In this document: positions 20,002-24,879 of the stretch, piece after piece | How positions within the stretch are numbered: the first letter of the stretch is position 1 | Layout of the letters: each line of letters opens with the position of its first letter | From: a virus | Virus record (IMG/VR): IMGVR_UViG_3300044591_000350 | Location: 1 to 24,879 of that record | Reading direction: 5' to 3' (one strand) | Length of the DNA: 24,879 nucleotides | Program-made: the position numbers and the translations under genes | Notes under the pieces: model-generated | Told to the model about the DNA's origin: nothing | Databases searched by the model: none | Seen by the model: the letters and a program-made list of their open reading frames with translations, nothing else

Positions 20002-22290
20002 TCAAGAGGTGCGGGAGGCGTTGAGCTTGGCGCGACGCTCTGCGACGTTGGCGATGAGCGCGGACAGTTTGCCCTCGGCGTCGGTCTTCTCCGAGAGCAT
20101 CCGGCGAGCGTCGGACAGCGTGACTTGCGGCAGCGGAGCCGGAACGGGCTTGGGCTCAAACCCGATGCGCTTGAGCGCCTGCTCGATCTGCGCCTCTGAT
20201 CTCGCGTTCTGGCCGAGCTTCTCGCGCACGGCGGAAAGCTTGGTCGCCTTCTCGGCCAGCTTCTCGAGCGGCTTCTTCGCGCGATTGCGTCCAGCCTCGA
20301 GCGCCTCGCGCACGGTAGCCGGGCGGCTCATCTCCTCGCGCTCCATCTGCGCGGCCTTGGCTCGCGCCCAGCTTTGCCCGGCGTCGCCGCCCCAGAGCGC
20401 CCACGCGATCCGGCCCGCGGACGGGTAGCCGTCTTCGTTGGGAGCAAACCCGGTCCCCGTCTTGTCCACCTCGTGCCGCGCGAAGTAAGAGACCATCCGG
20501 CGCACGGTGTCGGGCGATAGCGACTTCTTGTTGGAGATGTCGCGAGCGCGGGCAACGCCGACGGCCGTGCCGCCGCGGTTGAACTTCTCGCGCCACTCGA
20601 GCCCGCGGCGCGCCTCTTCGGCCATCGCATCCGTAGGCGTCAGATCGATGGCGGCGAACCGCGCCAGCTCGGAAGGCGTCGGAGGCTGGTCGGGTTCCGA
20701 GTCCTCGGGCGCTCCGCTCGAGGTGGCCTGCGCCTCGGACGCTGATTCCGCGACTGACTCGCCAGCAGCAGCGGCAGCGGCCGGAGTCGAAGGCAGCGAG
20801 TTGGTTACTAGGCGGATGCTCGTCTCGGGGATGCCGTACTTCTCCGCGAGCTCGCCCACATACGCCGCCTCCGCCGCGATCTGCTCCAAGCGCGTAAAGG
20901 CATCGGTGCCCTGCTCGGCCGCGATCTCTTGGAGAGACTTCGCGCCTTGGCGGTTCTCGTTCATATTGGCCGCGGATTCGCGACCAACGTCGATGGTGAG
21001 CTTAGGCGGGAATCGCCACTCGCCGCGGGTCGCGCGCTTGAGCGCCTGCACCGGCGTTTCGCCGGCGCGAGCCGGAGGAGCCGGGATCTCGCCGCGAGCG
21101 ATGGCGTCGAGGATGACCGCGTTCTTAATCGGGTCGAGCACCTTGTCTACGAGCACGCCCTGATGCCGCGCGAACACGCGGTCGGCCGCGGCAAACTCAG
21201 CGCGCACGCTCGGGCCGGCGTAATCCTGCGTGCCGAAGAGAACGCCCTTCGGGATGCCCACGGCGATGGACAACTCGTGCATCAGATGCGCGATGAATCC
21301 CGTGAACGCCGTGCTTGGCCGCGCCGGCATCGTCTCGACGCGGTCCGCTTGGCCGAGGTACTTAATCATCCCGACCTCGGAAAGCTCGTTCTTCTGCTGC
21401 TGGCCGCTGGGAAGCGTCGCGCTCGGGGTCGGCGTGAAGAGGTTGCGCGCGTTGGCCGTGCCGCGATCCGTGAAGACGAGCGCAGCCTGCTGCGAGGCGA
21501 AGCGCACGCCGGCCTTCTCGGCTTGGAGGATCTCGTGCAGCATCCGCGCCGTCTGGATCGCCGCGTGAAAGTCGGTGACGCCGCGGTACTGATCGACGCG
21601 GAACGGGTCGAAGTAGTGGCAGAAGTTGCCGGCCGGAACGTCCTCGGCGCCGAAGTAAACGCCCTCGCGCGTCACGCGGTAAATGCGATAAGCGACCGGC
21701 ACGCCGAACTCGTTCGTGATGACGCCCTCGAAGTAGTTCTCGGAGTCGAGGCCCATCTCGTTTGGATTGCCGATGCGGGTCGCCGGCACCAGCTGGAGCT
21801 TGAGCTCATCGCCCACGCGGCGGATGACGAAGCCACAGTCGCCATCGACCGGCCGGTTCTCCGCGGCCAACTGCACGAGCTTCCGGAAGGAGTTGCGGCC
21901 CGTCGCGTCGGCCTGCTTGCACCACGAGTGGAACCACTCGTTGACTGTGGCGTTGTAGTCGCGGTCTCCAGTCGTTGCCGAGTATTCGGTCGGGGTTAAG
22001 TAATTGCCGAACTTGCGCGAGACCTCCTTAACCTCGGGACAATTCTCTACCAAGTTCCGCGCTTCCCACATCATCACCACCCGCTCGCGCACCGTCTGCG
22101 AGGACTCGCTCGGCTGGCCGTACTGCATCGGAGCGTAGAGCCGATTCGTCTGCGCGGCGTTGTAGGAAAACAGCGCGGTCTCGACGCGAGCCTGGAGCCG
22201 GCGCAGCGCGGCCTGCGGAGCGATGGTCTCGAGCGCCCGCTCGAACCACGGCCGGTTGCGGATGACTTGGGTCGCGTCGAAGGTCTGCAT
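20002..22290 (-). CDS. Portal protein, lambda type, with extra C-terminal module (762 aa)
   Basis: The portal is the dodecameric DNA channel at one capsid vertex. Conserved lambda-portal-family stretches are RERVVMMWEARNLVENCPEV (about 68-87), PVDGDCGFVIRRVGDELKLQ (147-166), EGVITNEFGVPVAYRIYRVT (188-207), FDPFRVDQYRGVTDFHAAIQ (227-246) and HLMHELSIAVGIPKGVLFGT (about 325-345). Lambda gpB is 533 residues; the extra length comes after residue 500. It includes a separate module at 558-645 (RGLEWREKFNRGGTAVGVAR, SLSPDTVRRMVSYFARHEVD, YPSAGRIAWALWGGDAG), known to me as a conserved block in phage head proteins, then a helical, charged tail. The ATG at 22290 lies two bases after the gpW-like stop; a TTG at 22296 is possible. 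Confidence 0.88.
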   Translation of the reverse strand: MQTFDATQVIRNRPWFERALETIAPQAALRRLQARVETALFSYNAAQTNRLYAPMQYGQPSESSQTVRERVVMMWEARNLVENCPEVKEVSRKFGNYLTPTEYSATTGDRDYNATVNEWFHSWCKQADATGRNSFRKLVQLAAENRPVDGDCGFVIRRVGDELKLQLVPATRIGNPNEMGLDSENYFEGVITNEFGVPVAYRIYRVTREGVYFGAEDVPAGNFCHYFDPFRVDQYRGVTDFHAAIQTARMLHEILQAEKAGVRFASQQAALVFTDRGTANARNLFTPTPSATLPSGQQQKNELSEVGMIKYLGQADRVETMPARPSTAFTGFIAHLMHELSIAVGIPKGVLFGTQDYAGPSVRAEFAAADRVFARHQGVLVDKVLDPIKNAVILDAIARGEIPAPPARAGETPVQALKRATRGEWRFPPKLTIDVGRESAANMNENRQGAKSLQEIAAEQGTDAFTRLEQIAAEAAYVGELAEKYGIPETSIRLVTNSLPSTPAAAAAAGESVAESASEAQATSSGAPEDSEPDQPPTPSELARFAAIDLTPTDAMAEEARRGLEWREKFNRGGTAVGVARARDISNKKSLSPDTVRRMVSYFARHEVDKTGTGFAPNEDGYPSAGRIAWALWGGDAGQSWARAKAAQMEREEMSRPATVREALEAGRNRAKKPLEKLAEKATKLSAVREKLGQNARSEAQIEQALKRIGFEPKPVPAPLPQVTLSDARRMLSEKTDAEGKLSALIANVAERRAKLNASRTS

Positions 22291-22292
22291 AA

Positions 22293-22532
22293 TCAATTGC
22301 CCGTGAAGCTGACGAACGTCGTGTCGGTCGTGTTGCCGTTTTGGTACTCGATGGCGGCGGTGATGTCGCCCAGCATCCTGTTGAGCGTGTTAAGATCGGC
22401 GCGCGTGACGCTCTTGCCGTTGAGCGAGTAGCTGGTGTTGAGCAGGCAGGCCTGGATCGCGTCCAAGACCTTGGACTTGAGCGTTGTCAGCGTCGCAACG
22501 TCAATGTCGAGGAAAGGATTGTCTGCCGCCAT
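22293..22532 (-). CDS. gpW-like head-tail joining protein (79 aa)
   Basis: This small helical protein lies between large terminase and portal, the exact place of lambda gene W (68 residues). Two helices with a beta-type turn between them can be read: VATLTTLKSKVLDAIQACLL, then NTSYSLNGKSVTRADLNTL and NRMLGDITAAIEYQNGNTTD. This matches the gpW pattern of helix - hairpin containing a 'G..V' - helix. gpW adds to the portal after DNA packaging and makes the site for tail attachment. ATG at 22532 is chosen over longer frames that would run into the terminase gene; the TTTGACGG motif sits 13 bases upstream. There is no Shine-Dalgarno sequence. Confidence 0.75.
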   Translation of the reverse strand: MAADNPFLDIDVATLTTLKSKVLDAIQACLLNTSYSLNGKSVTRADLNTLNRMLGDITAAIEYQNGNTTDTTFVSFTGN

Positions 22533-22545
22533 AAAAGAGCGGCCG

Positions 22546-22553
22546 CCGTCAAA
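22546..22553 (-). promoter_or_regulatory. TTTGACGG start-associated motif, copy at the gpW-like gene
   Basis: The octamer lies 13 bases before ATG at 22532 and is also the right arm of a perfect 8-bp hairpin (22547-22566). The leader from the motif to the ATG closely matches that of the protease gene (11286-11293). Confidence 0.55.
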
Positions 22554-22566
22554 AGGTTTTTTGACG
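22547..22566. repeat. Perfect inverted repeat between terminase and gpW-like genes
   Basis: CGTCAAAA and TTTTGACG form an 8-bp stem with a 4-base loop, starting 10 bases after the terminase TAG on the minus strand. It is not followed by a clean T-run (CTCTTTT only after 11 bases), so it is a poor terminator; an RNA processing or stability hairpin is possible. Confidence 0.7.
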
Positions 22567-22576
22567 CCCCGTAATG

Positions 22577-24355
22577 CTACGACTTTGACGGCACGAAGCG
22601 GATGATGCCCGCGATGGTCGCCATACAGAGCAGCATCGCGCTCGTGTCCAAGCCGTGGTTGGGCGCGTTGCTTCGGACCTCCCTCCATTCCCACACGCCG
22701 GTGCGAACCTCGACCTTTGCCTCGCCTTTGATGTGCTCGAGGTAGAGCGGGTTAACGTCGGACGGCAGTTCCCAGCGTAGGTCGCCCTTGCCCTCCAGCG
22801 CGGTCGCGAGCGTGTCCTTGAAGTAGTCGCCGGACCAGTTGTAAAAGTAGACGTCGCCGCCGCGGTAGTCGCTCACCTGCGGATCGCTGAACGGGAAGTT
22901 TACCATCGTCCCGGTCGCCTCGTCGCGCATCGTCCAAGTCCGCCGGCCGTACCCGCGCATCGATCGCCAGCCGAACTCGGCGCAATCGCGGTCCACGTCT
23001 GCCGGCCGGTAGCCGCGATCCTGCGCGACGCACGCCGACGAGACCTTGAACCGCTCCTGGAGCGCGCGCAGTTGGTCCCGCGTGTCGATGCGGCCGAACC
23101 ACAGCTGACGATAGCGCGGCCCCTGCGCCGTGCTGAACGCGCCGACCTCGACCCAGAAGTGGTCCTGCTGCCGGTCGATCGCCATAAAGCGGATCGCCTC
23201 GTCGGGGATCGACTCGCCTTGCGCGTAGTCGGCCAGCTTGTAGCCCGAGTCCTTGAGCAGCACGTTCACCGCTTTCTTCTCCACGATCCACGGCAGCGCC
23301 TGCCGCTTAGTCCTAAACTCAATCTTAGCCTGCTCGTCGCCCGTGCGGACCAGCTGGTTTTCGGCCTGGAGGAACTCTTCGACGAGGAGCCGCATCGGCC
23401 GCGTGACGATTGCCTCGAGCCGGAACGACCGCACCTCCCGCGGCGCCGCAGGATTCATCGGCACGAAGCGCCCAGTCTTCGCCCAGCCGGCGCGGGTCGC
23501 ATCGCTGTCCGCGGACTCGTGGCCGCACGCGATGCATCGGAAACGGCACGTCTCGACCGCGCGCCCCACGTCCCACGTCTCGTCATCGCGGCGCGCGGCT
23601 CGGTCCCAGATCACGCCGCCGCGCTGCTCCTTGCTCAGAACCTCGAACGCGACCGGAAGGATCTTGCGGCAGCCTTGGCACTCGGCGTGCCACTCGCCCT
23701 GGTCTCCAGAGCGGAAGCTCGTGTCCTCGACGTTGCCAGTTTCCGCGTCCATCACCGGCGCTTGGCTTGCGTTGTAGATCTTCGAGCGCCCGACCTCCTC
23801 GAACTTGGAGACGCGCGCCACGGCGTGGCCGTAGATCTCCTGCCAGCGCGGAAGCCAAAGCTCGTCGTTGATCTTGTAGCGGATCGACTGGCTCTGCTGC
23901 GTCGAAAGGTTGGCCGCGTTGAGCGTGACGAAGAATCCGCCAAAGAAGATCTCGGTCGTCGTGCGGTGCGGCCCCGGCTTCGGCAATAGCGCAGCCACCG
24001 GCCGGCAGCGCTCGAGCAGCGGCCAGAGGCGCGTTTTCGCGTGCTTCTCCACCATCTCGTCGGTCTGCATCGTCCAGCTAATCGGGCCGGGATCGTTCGC
24101 GATGATCCACGGCAGCCAGACGTCGGCGACCAGCGTGCCGCCGATCTGCACGGCCTTGCGAAAGTGAACGCGCCGAACCAGCGGGTTTTGGAGTGCGTCG
24201 AAGATCGGCACGAGCCAAGGCGAGAGCCGCACGTTGAACGGCCCCGGCGTCGCGTAGGATTCCGGCAGCTGAACGTGCCGGCGCGCCCAGTCGTAGATCG
24301 GCGACCGGTCCGGTCGCGGTAGGCGGAAGCCGGCGAGGAGTTGCTCGGCGCTCAT
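22577..24355 (-). CDS. Terminase large subunit, GpA family (592 aa)
   Basis: The ATPase-nuclease motor packages and cuts concatemeric DNA. The N-terminal ATPase domain includes VRRVHFRKAVQIGGTLVADV (about 60-79, the deviant Walker A region of GpA proteins), PISWTMQTDEMVEKHAKTRL (91-110), and a Walker B-like YKINDELWLPRW (D164, E165). A zinc-ribbon-like set follows: C226/C229 and C274/C277, with the typical spacing of the GpA family. The nuclease domain has acidic residues in FMAIDRQQDHF (D394) and VAQDRGYRP (D446) and ends with HGLDTSAMLLC. ATG at 24355 overlaps the small subunit TGA (ATGA) and has GAGG just upstream. Length is close to lambda gpA (641). A cos-type packaging mechanism is likely from the family, but no cos site was identified. 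Confidence 0.92.
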   Translation of the reverse strand: MSAEQLLAGFRLPRPDRSPIYDWARRHVQLPESYATPGPFNVRLSPWLVPIFDALQNPLVRRVHFRKAVQIGGTLVADVWLPWIIANDPGPISWTMQTDEMVEKHAKTRLWPLLERCRPVAALLPKPGPHRTTTEIFFGGFFVTLNAANLSTQQSQSIRYKINDELWLPRWQEIYGHAVARVSKFEEVGRSKIYNASQAPVMDAETGNVEDTSFRSGDQGEWHAECQGCRKILPVAFEVLSKEQRGGVIWDRAARRDDETWDVGRAVETCRFRCIACGHESADSDATRAGWAKTGRFVPMNPAAPREVRSFRLEAIVTRPMRLLVEEFLQAENQLVRTGDEQAKIEFRTKRQALPWIVEKKAVNVLLKDSGYKLADYAQGESIPDEAIRFMAIDRQQDHFWVEVGAFSTAQGPRYRQLWFGRIDTRDQLRALQERFKVSSACVAQDRGYRPADVDRDCAEFGWRSMRGYGRRTWTMRDEATGTMVNFPFSDPQVSDYRGGDVYFYNWSGDYFKDTLATALEGKGDLRWELPSDVNPLYLEHIKGEAKVEVRTGVWEWREVRSNAPNHGLDTSAMLLCMATIAGIIRFVPSKS

Positions 24356-24813
24356 TCCTCGGTCGCGCTCTTCTTGATCGCCTCCGTCTCGAAGCGCGCA
24401 AGGTTCCCCGCGATCACCTCGCGGATCTCGTCCAAGATCAGCCCGCCTTCGACGTTCGCCTCCGCGGCCGACTTGCCGGCGACTCGCGGGCCGAGCTCGA
24501 CCTCGAGCTTGAGCCGCAGCAGCAAGTCGAGCTTCTGGGAAAGAAGCTGGAGCATATCCTGCACGACCTCGCGCTCGACCACGTTGCCGCGTTCGCGGCC
24601 CAGCTTTAGATCGCGAAGCTCGATGTCGCGCCGCATCAACTCGGCCTTCAGCGCGCCCAGGCTTCCGTCCTTGATTCGACCGAGCCCGCGCTCGTCGCGC
24701 CACGCAATCAGCTGCTCGACGGTCGCCCCGGTCGGCCAGTCGTCGCGCTTCTGCCATTCGCGCAGCGTCGGCCGCGTGATCTTGAGCGCTCGAGCGAGTG
24801 CGTCCTGTGTCAT
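24352..24813 (-). CDS. Terminase small subunit, Nu1-like (153 aa)
   Basis: The small subunit recognises the packaging site on phage DNA. The first 30 residues contain a winged-helix/HTH opening (MTQDALARALKITRPTLREW, then QKRDDWPTG), as in lambda Nu1. A long helix follows (LMRRDIELRDLKLGRERGNV, then VVQDMLQLLSQKLDLLLRLK) leading to the LGPRVAGKSAAEANVEGGL segment common to this family, with a C-terminal helix that would bind the large subunit. The ATG at 24813 starts directly at the HTH; a TTG six codons upstream (24831) is less likely. The remaining 66 bases to the window edge contain a run of seven A (minus strand) and TTGC/GCAA arms but no convincing promoter. Confidence 0.82.
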   Translation of the reverse strand: MTQDALARALKITRPTLREWQKRDDWPTGATVEQLIAWRDERGLGRIKDGSLGALKAELMRRDIELRDLKLGRERGNVVEREVVQDMLQLLSQKLDLLLRLKLEVELGPRVAGKSAAEANVEGGLILDEIREVIAGNLARFETEAIKKSATEE

Positions 24814-24879
24814 CGTGTCGCTTTCCGGCAAGATTGCCTCAAGGCCCAGCCCCGTTTTTTTGCGCTAGGTCTTGCAACC

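Noticed and set aside
20929-21999. Plus-strand frame of 356 codons opposite the portal gene
   Set aside because: Shadow of the portal codons; no recognisable domain and no ribosome binding site.
8182-22553. TTTGACGG motif as a sigma-70 -35 box
   Set aside because: TTGACG resembles -35, but no TATAAT-like sequence lies 16-18 bases downstream at any of the four sites, and the start codon falls inside that interval.
22577-24757. Longer start for the large terminase at 24757
   Set aside because: The added 134 residues are Arg/Ala-rich shadow of the small terminase; the ATG at 24355 with ATGA overlap begins the conserved GpA N-terminus.
1-24879. CRISPR array, tRNA genes or insertion sequences
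   Set aside because: No regularly spaced repeats, no cloverleaf-like segments between genes, and no transposase or terminal inverted repeats were seen.
24814-24879. Promoter or cos site upstream of the small terminase
   Set aside because: Only a run of seven A, a G-rich stretch and short TTGC/GCAA arms are visible; not enough to support either call.

Overview
The window is a dense late (structural) gene block of a tailed dsDNA phage or prophage. All genes lie on the minus strand, so it reads from high to low coordinates. By eye the GC content is around 60%. The gene order follows the lambda/siphovirus plan: small terminase, GpA-type large terminase, gpW-like connector, lambda-type portal, prohead protease/scaffold, gpD-like decoration protein, gpE-like major capsid protein, head-tail connectors, tail terminator, tail tube, G/GT tail chaperones with a -1 frameshift, a short tape measure, and tail-tip genes running off the left edge. 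No integrase, repressor, endolysin, replication gene or tRNA was seen. The host cannot be named: many starts lack a Shine-Dalgarno sequence, and nothing in the window fixes a phylum.

Layout in transcription order. (1) 24813-20002: terminase pair, gpW-like connector, and a long portal whose C-terminus carries an extra conserved module. (2) 19999-13319: an adhesin block between portal and protease. It holds two large fibre-like proteins of the same architecture, a beta-helix protein, a small acidic protein, an 80-residue coiled-coil protein that duplicates a fibre N-terminus, and two small proteins. (3) 13132-11294: a 3-TM holin-like protein, a one-TM protein, a calcineurin-like phosphoesterase and a small HTH-like protein. 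(4) 11271-8951: protease/scaffold, decoration protein, major capsid protein. (5) 8932-5114: a terminator, a free-standing HNH endonuclease, a second terminator, and an accessory cassette of a two-domain glycosyltransferase, a methyltransferase and a GT9-like glycosyltransferase. (6) 5111-1: head-tail joining and tail genes.

Most head and tail genes abut or overlap by 1-4 bases (ATGA or GTGA), which implies translational coupling. There are no gene-free stretches over 300 bases.

The most unusual points are these: (a) a glycosyltransferase/methyltransferase cassette directly behind the major capsid gene, a candidate virion-glycosylation system; (b) an exact 8-base motif, TTTGACGG, placed 13-14 bases before the start codon of four unrelated genes; (c) mutually exclusive hairpins at the start of the HNH gene that could act as terminator versus start-codon mask; (d) a canonical A_AAA_AAC frameshift site in the tail chaperone gene; (e) fibres and lysis-like genes splitting the portal from the protease and capsid genes; (f) a tandem duplication of the fibre N-terminal coiled coil.
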